From positions 28,490,986 through 28,554,985 of the forward strand of contig CM073905.1 of NCBI GenBank assembly GCA_037176705.1: DNA of 64,000 bases, given 5' to 3'. This DNA comes from Molossus alvarezi. Its lineage: Eukaryota > Chordata > Mammalia > Chiroptera > Molossidae. Below the pieces are notes generated by a model that did not search any database, was not told where the DNA came from, and saw nothing but the letters and a program-made list of their open reading frames with translations. The first letter of the stretch is position 1, and each line of letters starts with the position of its first letter. The translations under genes were made by a program, and so were the position numbers. Positions 22,850-35,600 of this stretch are shown here, piece after piece.

Positions 22850-23330
22850 AGACTTGCAAACAAGATTTCTGATAGTCAAGCCATGGAAGGGAGCTAAGGA
22901 ATTGGCAGTAGGATTGGGAGAAGTAGGGGAGTCGGAGGTATGGAAGTTGCAGGACTCACTGTTGTTACATGTGGGAAGTAAGATGAGTGTCAAGAATGCA
23001 GCAGATTTACAGCTTTGACAACTGAGGGGATCATGATACCCTTCCTTGAGAGGACCAGGTATGAAAGGAACAACAATTACTTTAGTTTTGGACCTGTTGG
23101 CTTTGAAGAACTTCCTGTGGGACCCCAGATGGAGAGAACCAGTAGGCAGTTATAAAAATGGAAATAGAACTTAATGATGAGGTAAAACCTGTATCTCTCC
23201 TGAGTAAGCCACTAATAGTAATCCAAATGTAAATTGATGAAAGTTGAATCACTGAGGGTTTTTATCATTCACATAGAGTAGGTAGATATTATGCTACTTT
23301 TTAAGTTGGGTGTGGATGTTAGAAGCATAT
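22850..23330 (-). mobile_element. L2-like LINE fragment, antisense
   Basis: The order of purine-rich words, including AGAACCAGTAGGCAGTTATA, resembles the reverse complement of L2 ORF2. Weakly supported. Confidence 0.4.
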
Positions 23331-23567
23331 ATTGTATGTCATACAGAAATGGGATATTTACATTAATATCATTCAACATCCTATGAATAGTTACTAAAAA
23401 TAGCTGAGAAAACAGCATATCTCTTGTTATTTTTTAATGCTAATTTATACCTTTTTAATATTAAAGATGAAATAAAAACTTAGTAGGGTTTGTGAATCTT
23501 CATTAGACTGTAAATTCCATGAGGACTTGATGCCGTATAATTTAATTTTTTTCTCTTATTTCTCTAG

Positions 23568-23645
23568 GGCCTATTCCCTGGTGGATTCCAGTCAAGTGTC
23601 TACATTTCTGATTTCCATTCTACTGATAGTCTATGGTAGTTTCAG
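23568..23645 (+). CDS. SPPL3: SPPL3 coding exon 2 (residues 8-34, first membrane span)
   Basis: The acceptor TCTCTAG ends at 23567 and the donor GTAAG starts at 23646. The first base completes a Trp codon begun in exon 1, then [19 protein letters not shown] follows, leading into IVYGSF and the first two bases of Arg34. The hydrophobic stretch is transmembrane segment 1, with the short N-terminus supplied by exon 1. The exon is 78 nt, too short for ordinary ORF calling. It sits alone, with over 23 kb of intron 1 upstream in the window and 11.5 kb of intron 2 downstream. Confidence 0.95.
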
Positions 23646-26600
23646 GTAAGATGCTCTCAAAGTGGGACTGATTTCAGTGGGAGGCGGCAGAAGCACTGCT
23701 TTGAAAGTGTTAGCACCAAAACTTACTGCTTTGTGAAGGGAAACGTGACCAGCAGGAATTGAGTTAGAACAGGATAATTCTGATATTCTTTAATTTGTCT
23801 GCTGTTAAAACACCTCTTGGCTTTGCTTATATGACTTTGGAATTAAAAAAACTTTTTTTCTTTATTGGTTTTAGAGAAAGAGTAAGGGAGAGAGAGAGAT
23901 GGAAGCATTGATGAGAGAAAACATCAAATGACCGCTTCCTGCCTGCCCCTCACTGGGGATTTAGCCCACAACCTGGGCATGTGCCCTGACCAGGAATCCA
24001 ACCGGCGACTTCTTGGTGCATGGGTCAGTGCTCAGCCACTGAACCACACCGGCCAGGCTTGACTTTCAAATTTTAATGCAAATGATTTGCTTAAATTCTG
24101 GTTCTGAAAATAATGACTCACATAAGCACACTCACTGGGAAGGTTGAGAGAATCCATGACAGTGATTATATAGTCTCAAAGGAGACAAAATTTTTCTTTT
24201 TTGTTTTAATCCTCACCCAAGGACATTTTTGCATTCCTCTTCAGATAGAGCGAGAGGGAGGAAGAGAGAGAAACATAGACTGGCTGCCACTCACCTGACC
24301 CCAACCGAGGTACATACCCTTAGCGGGAATGGAACTCGGGACTCTCTGGACTGCGGGTCGATGCTCTAACCGCTGAGCCAAACCGGCCAGGACGAGACAA
24401 AGCTTTCCTTAAAACAGAAGCACTGACATAGGTTGAGCCATGTGAGATTGCCTGTAGTCAACTTTTTTGACCTATAGAAATAATTTATGGTTCAGCCTGC
24501 TGTTACTAGAATTATGGACATTAGCATTTACTAAGTATTTTCTCTGCTGACCTTGGGAATGCTAAGACTGGATTCTCTTTAAGTTCCTATGCAGCAGGCA
24601 GCTACAGGAATAGGAAGCTAGACACTTATTCCCTTTTTCACTATCCTTTCTTGAAAGGAACTTTAGTGTTTGTATAACTCAAATAGTTTTGTGGCTGGAA
24701 ACACTTAAAAATAAAGGTCACATGACAACTTTTAAATTGAGAACTTGAAAGGATTTTGAACTATCCAATATTATATCTGGATTTTATTTTATTAGTATTA
24801 TTTAAAATCCTCGCTGAGGATATTTTTCCATTTACTTTCAGACAGAGTGGAAGGGTGGAAGGGAGAGGGAGAGAAAGAAACATCGGTTGCCTTCCGCACG
24901 ACTCCAACCAGGGCTGGAGACTGCTCTGCAACAGAGGTACGTGCCCCTGACCAGATCAAAGCTGAGACTCTTGGGTCCACTGGCCAATGCTCTAACCACT
25001 GGGCAAAACTGGCCAGGGCTATATCTGGATTTTAATAGGAATTTAGCAAAGCACAGGCTGTATCTCAACACTAAGTAGAACAAGTACAATACTGTTGGTA
25101 ATTCCATTATCAACTGATAAAAGTTTTAGTCATTGAGGCTTCTGTTGATAGCCCTAGATTCATAACAACTCTCAGGAAGCATTAGTCAAGCTAGAGCAAC
25201 CTAGAACCTATCACATCATCTTGATATTTTCTATTGCTGTTCTTTGGGTATATCAGCCTTTCCAAAGACTTGTTTTTTGTTTGTTTTTGGTTCATCCTTC
25301 CCAAGGATATTTTTTCCATTGATGTTTAGAGAAAGTGGAAGGGAAGGGTGGGGGTGGGGGGGAGAAACATTGATGTGAGAAAGAGACATCTCTTGGTTGC
25401 CTCCTGCACTGCCCTCATGGGAGCTGGGGCTCAAACCTGCATCTGAGGTATTTGCCATTGATCAGGCAGGAATCAAACCTAGGACTCCTCAGTCTGTAGG
25501 CTGATGCTCCAGCCACTGAGCCAAACCTGCCAGGGCTCACGATGCCTTTAATTATACATTTAAATTGCCCTCATTGAATAAATTTGGCAGTGTTTTCTGC
25601 TCTTGTTTTCTGAAAAAGATTGTGTAAAATTGTGGTAGGTCCACTTTAAATATATGATACAACTCACCAGTGAAACCATCTAAAGCCTAGCTTTTCTTTG
25701 TGGGAAGATTTTATTTCGTTTTTTGCTTTGTTCAATACTTTATTTTCCTTATTAAGTATTGTCAAGGGCATTTTTTGTGGGAAAATATACATAACATGAA
25801 ACTGATCATTTTAATTTTAACAATACAGTTAAGTAGCATGTACAAGCTTTTTAGAAAGTATTAACCATCCTAGTACTAGGGTGTGAAATGATATCTCTGT
25901 GGCTTTGATTGCATTTTTCTAATAACTAGGATTAGGATGTTGAAAAGCTAGCTATTAAGCATCTTATCACGTGCTTAGTTGTGTGCCACATGATTTTTTT
26001 TTTGGTGAAGTTACTATTCAAATTTTGCCCATTTTTAAATTGAGTTGTTTGTCTTAAATGGAATTGTAACAATTTAAATATTCTAGATACAGGCTCTCTT
26101 AATCATGTAATTTGCAAATAAATCTGTTTGGTTTTGTTTTTACAGCTTATTTCACTGCTTTTACTGCCTCCCACCCCCCTGTACTGATAAGGGTTGTTTT
26201 TTTAAAAACAGGTTTATGGACATATAATGTACATACTATCAAGTTCTTCCATATACTTACTAAGTTGTGGAATCATCACTATAATCCAATTTTGGAACAT
26301 TTCCATCATCCCAAAAGAAGCCTTGTATCCATTAGCAGTCATTCACATTCTCTCTCTCCCCTGCTCTAGGTAACCACTAATCTTTAACTTTCTGTCTCCA
26401 TAGATTTGCCTACTCTGGAGATTTCATTTATATAAGTGGAATCATAAAATATGTGGCCTTCTGTGACTGGCTGCTTTCACTAGCATTATTTTTTAAAAGG
26501 TCATCTATGTTGTAACATGTATCAGTATTACATTATTTTTCTTGACAAACAATACTCTTATTTGTCCATGCATCAGTTGATAAATATTTAGGTTGTTTTC

Positions 26601-29600
26601 CACATTTTGGCTGCTATGAACATTCCTGTACAAGTTTTTGTGTGGATATATGTTTTCCTATCCCTGGGATAGATAGCTAGGGATAGCTCATATTGTAACT
26701 CTTTAACATTTTAAGAAACAGCCACTGTTTTTCAAAGCAGCTATACACACATTTACATTCCTATCTGCAATGTATGTGAGTTCCAGTTTCTCTTGTTATT
26801 ATCTGTCTTCCTGATTATAGCTATTCTACTATTTTGATGATATCTCATGGTTTTGATTAGCATTTTTTTTTAATGAGGTTGAACATCTTTTTGTGTTCTT
26901 GTTTACCATCTGGGTGTCGTCTTTGGTGAAGTGTCTGTTCAGATCTTTTGCCCATTTTGAAATTATGTTGTCTTTTTATTATTGACTTTTGAGAGTTCAA
27001 TATATGTTGTGAATACAAGACCTTTATCAGATAAATGCTTGCAAAGAGTATCTCCCAGCCTGTGGGTTTGTCTTTTTACTTTCTGTATGTTTATAAACTT
27101 ACATTTACCTGATGGGTTGACTGAGATAAAGTGTTCCTCTTTATCTTTAGTAACAATTTTTGTCTTAAAAGTCTTACTTGAGCCCTGGCCAGTTTTGCTC
27201 AGTGTGGTTAGAGCTTCGGCCTGCGGTCCAGAGAGACCCGTGTTTGGTTCCCGCTAAGGGCACGCACCTCGGTTGCAGTTTGTCCCGCCCCAGTTGGGGT
27301 ATTGTGGGTAGCAGCCACTCGATGTGTCCCTTTCACGTCGATGTTTCTCTCTCTCTTCCACTCTACCTGAACAAAAAATGGAGAATGTCCTTGGGTGAGG
27401 ATTAAAAAAAAAAGTCTTACTTGATCTGATTTTAGTGTAGCCATTCCAGCTTTCTTATGGTTGCATGTGGTATGATTTTTAACTACTAATTCTATTTATT
27501 TTATTTTTATCCTCACCTGAGGACATTTTTGCATTTGTCTTCAGATAGACCGGGAGGGGCAGAGGGAGGAAGAGAGAGAGAGAGAAACATCAACTTGAGA
27601 GAGACACATGGAGAGGTTGCCACCCACACAACCCCAACCGGGGCCGGGGACAAACTGCAACTGAGGTACGTGCCCTTAGCGGGAACCAAACCCAGGACTT
27701 TCTGGTCGCTGGCCAACATTGTAACCGCTGAGCCAAACCATCCAGGGATATTTCTTTATTTCTTATAAATCTACCTGGATATTCTTTTTCTCTTGAGTCA
27801 GTTTTGGTAATTTGTGTCTTTCTAGGATTTATCCATTTCCTCTAAATTGTCTGTGTTGGTATCAGTTTGTTCATACTGTTGCTTTATTTTATTTTTTTAA
27901 TTCTCACCTGAGGACATTTTTTTCCATTTTTTGTTCAGATAGAGTGGGAGGGAGAGAGAGAGAGAAAAACATCGATGTGAAAGGGACACATCGAGTGGCT
28001 GCCACCTGCACGACCCAACCAGGGCCGGGGACAAACTGTAATCGAGGTACGTGCCCTTAGCGGAAACCAAACCCGGGTCTCTCTGGATTGCAGTCTGACG
28101 CTCTAACCGCTGAACCAAACCGGCCAGGGCCATACTGTTCCTTTATAATCCATTTACTTTTCATTGGTTAGTAGTGATGGTTCCTTTTTTTATTTTAATA
28201 AATATGTTTTTATTGATTTTTTTTTTTTTTTTAGAGAGGAAAGGAGAGAGAAACATTGATGTGTGAGAGATATATCGATTGGCTGCCTCCTGCACACCCC
28301 CTACTATGGATTGAGCTCACAGCCTGGCCATGTGCCCTGACTGGGAATTGAACTGGGACCTCTCAGCTCATGGGATAACGCTGAGTCCACTGAGCCACAC
28401 CAGCCAGGCTCATTTTAATTTTAGTCATTGTGGACACCTCCCCACCCTGTCAGTCTAACTTTAAAGCTTTATCAATTTTGTTGATCTTTTCAAAGAACCA
28501 ACTTTGTCGGTTCCTGCTAAGGGCATGTACATTGGTTACAGTTTGTCCCCAACCCCATTTGGGGTCATGTCAGTGGCAACTACTCGATGCGTCTCTCTCA
28601 CGTCGATGTTTCTCTCTCTCTCTCTCTGTCTGAATATAAATGCAAAAATGTCCTCAAGATAAAAAAAAAAAAAAAGAACCAACTTTGGTTCCATTCATTT
28701 TCTTTTTTCATTGATTTCCATTCTAATCTTTATTATTTCCTTCCTTCTACTTGCTTTGGATTTAGTTTGCACCTCTTTTTCTAGTTCCTTCAGATGGAAG
28801 CTCAAGTTAATTGATTTGTAACCTGTCTTCTTTTTTTTTTTAGCACAGGCATTTAAAACAGCAAATTTTCCTTTAAGCACTGTTTTAACTGCATCCCATA
28901 ACTGTTATATTTTACTTTCATTCAAGTCAAGATATTTTCTAGCCCTTGTTGGTGAGCCCAGTGGTTAGAGCGTTGGCACTAGAGGGTCTTAGCTTGATTT
29001 CCGGTCATGGGCACATACCTGGGTTGCAGGTTGGATCCCCATCAGAGCAAGTGCGGGAGGCAGCCAGTCGATATGTCTCTCTCACATCAATGTCCCTCCC
29101 CCACTACTCTCTAAAAAGCAATGAAAAAATATCCATGGGTGAGGATTAACAACAACAACAAAAAATATTTTCTAACTTCCCTAGTGATTTCTTTTCTTTG
29201 ATCCAGTGTTCTTTATAAGTGTGTTGCGTACTTTACTAACATTACTAATACTTTACTAGTATTTCAGAATTATCTCTGTTGTTGAAAGGAATTTCAACAA
29301 CCTAATTCAATTTCGTTGTGGTCAGAGAAATACTTTTTATTTGTTGAGACTTGTTTTATGACCTAGCATACAATCCATCTAGGAAATTGTTCACGTGCAG
29401 TTAGAAAAATCTGTCTTCAACAGAGAGTTGAGTATAAGGGATGACATAATCTGGTTTGTTTTTTTAGAAAGATTGTTCTGGGTTCTGTGTGGGAAATAGA
29501 TGTGAAAGGTGGAATAGGGAAACCTAGGAGAGACTGTTGCCTTACTACAGGCAAGATATGGTAATGGCTTTAACTAGGCTAATGATGGTGGAATGAGATG

Positions 29601-32600
29601 AAATAGCTTTAGATTTAGTATGAGATTGCTGATGGAATGGGTATAGTATGTATGAGAAAAGAGTCAAGGATGACTCCCAAGGTTCATGGCCTAAACAAAA
29701 GATGGTACCATTTTTGAGCTAGAAAGCTCCATAAGAGAAGTAGATCATAAAATATTGGTTACAGAATTTGTGAAGTAGACTGCTTACTTCCCACCAGGTT
29801 TTCAATTTCTAAGTACAGAAGGGAAAACTATATCAGGTAAAATCAGATTCTAAAAGACAAAACAAATCCTTGATTTAGGAGCCCCTATGTTTGCCATCCC
29901 TTTGCTGAGCTTTGCCAAACTTCCTGTAATCTTCTTAGCTGCTCAGAAAAAAAGCATAATTACTTATTTTAGGAGTAAATTTCCAGAGTTTGACAGACCT
30001 ACAGGAGAGCATTGAGACTGAGAGAGGTAGAGAACAATAACTGGAGGGAAAAGTGAAAGCCATAAAAAGAGGTTATTCTGATGAGCAGATGGAACCAGGA
30101 ATTGTAATGAGAGGCTGGTTTAGAATTTCTTAGGCAGCTTATTATTGGCAAGACACTAAGTTCAGGAGGGGGGTGAAGGGAAGATGGAATAACAGAAACT
30201 GGATTTACCATTCCACCTGAAACTGATTTTTAGGACAATGATCTTGAGAAATGATAAATAATTTTCTAAGCTGTCTTAAGATGCCCCCTCTTTCCACCCC
30301 AAGTCAACTTGATAATAGCAGAAAATAGAATGGTGGTTACCAAAGGCTGGAGGGTAGAGGGAAAGGAGAGAGATTAATCAAATGGCACAAACTTTCAGTT
30401 ATAAGATGAATATGTTCTGGAGACCTAATATACGTCATGGTGACTATAGTTAATAATGATGTATTAAGTACTTGAAATTTGCTAAGAGAGTAGATCTTAA
30501 GTGTTCTGACCACAAACAAAAATGCAACTATGGGAAGTAATGGATATGTTAGTCTGATTATGGTAATTATTTCACAGTGTATACATATATAAAGACTTCA
30601 TGTTATATACCTTAAATATACAGCTGCTCCTTGACTTATGATGGGGTTATGCCCCAGTAAACCTATTGAAGGTTGAAAATATTGTAAGTTAAAAATAATT
30701 GAATACACTTAACCTACGACCATCATAACTTACCTCTCTTACCTTAGAACACTTACATTAGCCTACAGTTAGGCAAAATCATCTAACATAAAGCCTGTTT
30801 TATAATAAAGTGTGGAATATCTCATGTAATTGAATACTGTACTGAAAGTGAAAACAGAATGGTTGTATGGGTATTTGCCATTAACATGCACAGTTGAAAA
30901 TACACTGGGCCTCAAGAATGGTTGAAGTATTGAACTAAAATTAACTGCTGGATGATGGGGATGTGACAACAACAGGATCATAAATATCTCTCTCTTCTGA
31001 TGAGGCTGGAGAATAGCTGGTTTCTACTGAATGTGTTTCACTTTTGCACCATTGTGAAGTCGAAAATTATAAGTTGAACCACATAAAGTTGGGAACCATC
31101 TGTGTACAATTTTTTTGTAAAAAATTAAGGATAGTTTCCAGGTTGTGGTACAGGGAGAAAGACTCTATAAGTTGAGGAGGTGGAGCTGAGGGTTCAGAGA
31201 GACTGAGGCAGCCCTGGCTGGTTTGGCTCAGCAGTTAAGAGCATTGGCCTGCGGACTGAAGGGTCGTGGGTTTGATTCTTGGTCAACGACACGTACCTGG
31301 GTTGCAGGTCCAATCCCCAGCCCTGGTCAGGGTCATGCAGGAGACAACTGATCGATGTGTCTCTCACATCGATGTTTCTCTCTCTCTCTCCCCCCCTTCT
31401 TCCCTTCTCACTTTATCTAGAAAATCAATGGAAAAATATCCTCGGGTGAGGCTTAACACCACCAAAAACAACAACAACAACAACACACACACACAAAAAA
31501 AACAGAGACTGAGGCAGCTAGAGTTAATAAGTCAGAATACAAAAGAAAAGAAAGCTTACAAAGAAAGAAAACTCCAGAGTTCTGTAGATGGACCCTTTGA
31601 GCATTTATCAGTGTGGATCTGTGCATTCATATGAGGAAATGACCCCAAACTGAGGAAAGTATAATGTGAAAGGATTAAAGGGAAAAGTACCTGTTTCCAC
31701 CAACAAGATTGAAAAAAATTATGATTCATGTGGCATTGGGTAAGGTATTCAGAAAGGTCCTGCTTCAGTGGTAGAAAATAATTACCCTAGAATGAACACT
31801 ACTTCAGACCTGAACAAATTAAACTATTTCCAAGTAACAGCATCCCATAACAAAGCTTAAGAAGATTTGTAGTACCATAAAAATATCAAGCAGCCGATAG
31901 GAATATAAAAACATTGAGACAAGGTAAAACTTACAATGTCTGGAATATAAGCAGAGATTACCATGTACCAAAGAGGAAGGAAAACGTAACCCGTGATGAG
32001 AATAATCAATCATAACCAACCCAGAGCTGACACAGATAATTAGATTTAACAGAGAAGTACATCAAAACAGATAAGATATTTTAAACTACCCAAATCAAAC
32101 TCCTAGAGATGAAAATAATATCTGAGATCTAAAATACACTGGATGGGATTAACATCAGTTAGACATCGCAGAAGAAAAGAATCATGAAGTTGAAGGCACA
32201 ACAATAGAAACTACACAAAATGAAATAGAGAAAAAAGAATTGTTAATGAAAAGAATATTCTTGAGCCATCATTGAACATCCAACAGCAACTTCCTGTGGC
32301 CTAATGTAGTAGTAACTGGAGTCTGAAAGAGAGGGGAAGAAAGGGAAGGACAGAAAAATACTTGAAAGAGGAATGGCCAAGCCCTGACTGGGTTGCTTGG
32401 TTGGAGTGTCATCCTTGCATCAGAAAGGTTGTGGGTTCAGTTCCTGGTCAAAGCATGTACAGAAGCAAACAATGCTCTTTCTCTCTCTCACATCAGTATT
32501 TCTCTAAGATCAATTAAAAAACATTTTTAAAAAAATGATCAAAATTTTTTCACACCTGAAAAAAACTGGAACTCTCAAATCTAAGAAATTCTTTAACCTC

Positions 32601-35600
32601 CAGGCACAAGAAACATGAAGAAAACTACTCCAAGGCACATCATAATCGAATTGCTCAAAACCAGTGATAAAATTGAAATCCAAAAAGCAGCCAGGGAAAG
32701 AAGGGGTAGGGGGTAGATATGTTCTGTACACAGCAACAAAGATAAGGGTGGACATCAGATTTCTCATTGAAAATAGTACAAGTGAGAAGACAGTGGAACA
32801 GCAGCTTTAAACTACAGAAAGGAAAACTGTCAACGTAGAATTCTATAGCAAAAATATCTTCAAAAATGAAGACAAGGTAAAGATGTTTTCAGACACAAAA
32901 CCTGGAAGAATTCAGCTGATTTGCAGTACAAGAAATGTTAAAGGACATACTTCAAGCAGATTAAATATGGTATCAGTTGGAAATCTGGAGCTGCACAAAG
33001 GAATGAAGATCAAGAAAAGGTAATTACATTGATAAACATAAAGGGTTTTTTCTTATCTAAAATTATTTAAAAGAGAATCATGGAGTTTATAGCATAATGT
33101 GTAAAATGCATGGCAATAATAGTACAAAGGTTGCGAGGGGGAAATAAAAGTAACTACTATATACTATAAACTATACATGAAGTAATATAACTTGAAGGCA
33201 GACTATGTTGTGGGTTAGAAATGTATACTATAAACTTTATAGCAACCACTAAAATGAAAGAACAAAGAGTTACAGCTAATAAGACAACAAAGAAAATAAA
33301 ACAGAATCATAAGAAAATACTGTAATAATCCAAAAGAAGGCAGGTAAAGGTGAACAAATAGATAGGACAAATAGAAAACAAAGAGCAACATGATAATATA
33401 AAAACCTAGTCATAGCAATAATCACATTAATTAAAATTGGCCTAACCCCCCCCCCCCCCCCCTAGTTAAAAGGTAGGAACTGGCCCTGGCTGGTTTGGTT
33501 CAGCGGTTAGAGAGTCGGCCTGCGAGTCGGCCTGCGGTCCAGAGAGACCCGGGTTCGGTTCCCGCTAAGGGCATGTACCTCGGTTGCAGTTTGTCCCCGG
33601 CCCTGGTTGGTCGTGCAGATGGCAGCCACTCGATGTGTCCCTTTCACGTTGACGTTTCTGTTTCTCTTTCTCTCTCTCTCTTCCTCTCTCTCCCTCCCAC
33701 TCTATCTGAACAAAAAAATGGAAAAATGTCCTTGGGTGAGGATAAAAAAAAAATGGTAGGAACTATCAGATTGAATTAAAAGGCAAGATCCAATTACTTG
33801 CTATAGCTATATACTTAAAGTAAAAGATTTCCCTTGCTTATACTCATTAAAAGAAAGCTGGAGTGTGACTATGTTAATATCAGACAAAGCAACTTTCAGA
33901 ACAAGGAGTATTACTACAAAGAAGGTTGTTTAATAATGATAAAGGGTTCAATTAAGCAACATGATTGAAAAAAATCCTAAATATTTATACATCTGTTAAA
34001 AGATCTTCAAAACATGAAGCAGGAGCTGATAAAACTGCAAAGAAATAAATCCACAAATGTAGCTGAAGGTTTCAGTACCCTCCCCCCAATAATTAACAGA
34101 ACAAATGGTCAGAAAATCAGCAATGATGTAATGGTTTTAACAAATCCAGGGTCACAAAGATTTACTTCTGTGTTTTTGTCTAAGAATTTTATAGTTTTAG
34201 CTCTCAAATTATTTAAATTTAAGTTAAAATTAAATAACATGCAGAATTCAGTACCTCAGCTGCACTCACTCCCACATTTCGAGTGCTCATGTGACTAATG
34301 TCTGCCATATTTGTCAGTGTAGACACAGAACATTTCCATCATTGCAAGAAGTTTTTTTTGGACAAACACTCACAAACCCCTTCTTTAAAGGAACATAGAA
34401 AAGGAACTAAGCACTTGAACAGGTAGTTCACGAATAAATAAATAAATAAATAAATGAGCAAGCTCACATACATAAAGTTGTTCAGAGTAAAAGGTTCTAC
34501 ATTGAAGCAGAGATAGCATTTTTAGTCCCCCATATTGACAAAATTCCTTCAGGTCTGAACTCAGAATTCACAACAATGAGGCACCTTCCCTGCCCGTCCT
34601 ATTTAAAATTTCAAACCTAAACTCTCTATGTCCTGCCCTTTTCCCTTAGCTCTTACCATTTAACTTGCTTTTCTACTCACTATTTATTGTCCTTCCAAGT
34701 ACCTGGAACAATCCCAAATACAGCAGAAACTCAGATATTTGTTGTTGAATGAAAGCTGACAAGGTATAGAGAAACCAGTACTTTCATAGGCTGCTATCAA
34801 AGTAAATTGGTCCCACTATTCTAGAAATAGTTATGTAGTATGTAAAATGTCTTAAAATTGTGCTTGCCCTTTGACCCAACATTTCTCCCTCTAGGTATTT
34901 ATCACATAAGGAAGTAATTAAGGATGTGCTGGAAGATTTAGCCACAGTGAAATGCTTTTAAAACTCTTGAACTCTTGACATACTGGAAGGAATGTAGATT
35001 GTTTTTGAAGTGTGGCAAGAACTGTTTTTGCAGAGTTGGTCAAAAATAGACCTTCCTTTCTCTCCTGATACCTTAGCATTTAAAAATACTGTTTTGTTAC
35101 TTTTTTAACCAACTTCTTTCTTAGCAAAACTAAAACTTACCTGTACAATTTTTTCCACAGGTCCCTTAATATGGACTTTGAAAATCAAGATAAAGAGAAA
35201 GACAATAACAGTTCTTCTGGGTCTTTCAATGGCAACAGCAGCAATAATAGTAAGACACTTTATGTCAATTAACTTTCATACATGTAGTTGTTTTAATTTG
35301 ATACTTTCTATAACCCCATTTAATTCACTGTGTTAAGATTTATGTTTGGTATGACAAAATCTAATCTATATGGTATAATTTGTTAAAACTATGTTTCAAA
35401 TCTGAACTACCGATTTCCTGTGTACTGCTTTTAACTCATGCCTAAAAGCATGCTGCTGAGGTTCTTTATCTTCTTAAAGATAAGGAAGATAGGTAGTATG
35501 TGCCTGTTTATGACTTTATTTAAATATTTTGTTGAGGTTTTTATAGGTGTTGATCATAAATTCATTGTGACTTAGAGTGTGTGGGGGGGGAGAGAGTGAA

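Larger units (their letters stand above)
1..23567 (+). other. SPPL3: SPPL3 intron 1 (3' part), no coding exon seen
   Basis: By SPPL3 structure this is the end of intron 1. It is filled with SINEs, MIR and L2 pieces, an L1 piece, a hAT-Charlie relic and a Tigger-like element, listed separately. Stretches such as 4010-5140, 9080-9580 and 11910-12385 hold nothing I can identify. No additional splice-flanked coding exon was found. Confidence 0.8.
26190..29445 (-). mobile_element. L1 LINE ORF2 to 3' UTR, antisense, broken by SINEs
   Basis: Read left to right, the words run from the L1 3' end towards ORF2: ACTATAATCCAATTTTGGAA, TTATTTGTCCATGCATCAGT, GATCTTTTGCCCATTTTGAA, CTTTATCAGATAAATGCTTG, TCAAAGAACCAACTTT, then AACTGCATCCCATAACTGTT. 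Six SINEs interrupt it. No open frame survives. Confidence 0.75.
31640..34180 (+). mobile_element. Old L1 LINE 5'/ORF1 region, sense
   Basis: AAACTCCTAGAGATGAAAAT is written here as AATCAAACTCCTAGAGATGA. CAAAGATAAGGGTGGACATC, ACTGTCAACGTAGAATTCTA and GATGTTTTCAGACACAAAAC follow the L1M order. SINEs at 32381 and 33482 interrupt it. All frames are broken. Confidence 0.65.
23646..35160 (+). other. SPPL3: SPPL3 intron 2
   Basis: An 11,515-base intron bounded by GTAAG and a T-rich tract ending CCACAG. It holds L2-like sequence near 22850-23330 and 29450-29700, antisense L1 from 25545 to 29445, an L1 3' end with a Tigger-like insertion, a sense L1 from about 31640, and twelve or more SINEs. I see nothing identifiable in 34180-34780. 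Confidence 0.85.
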
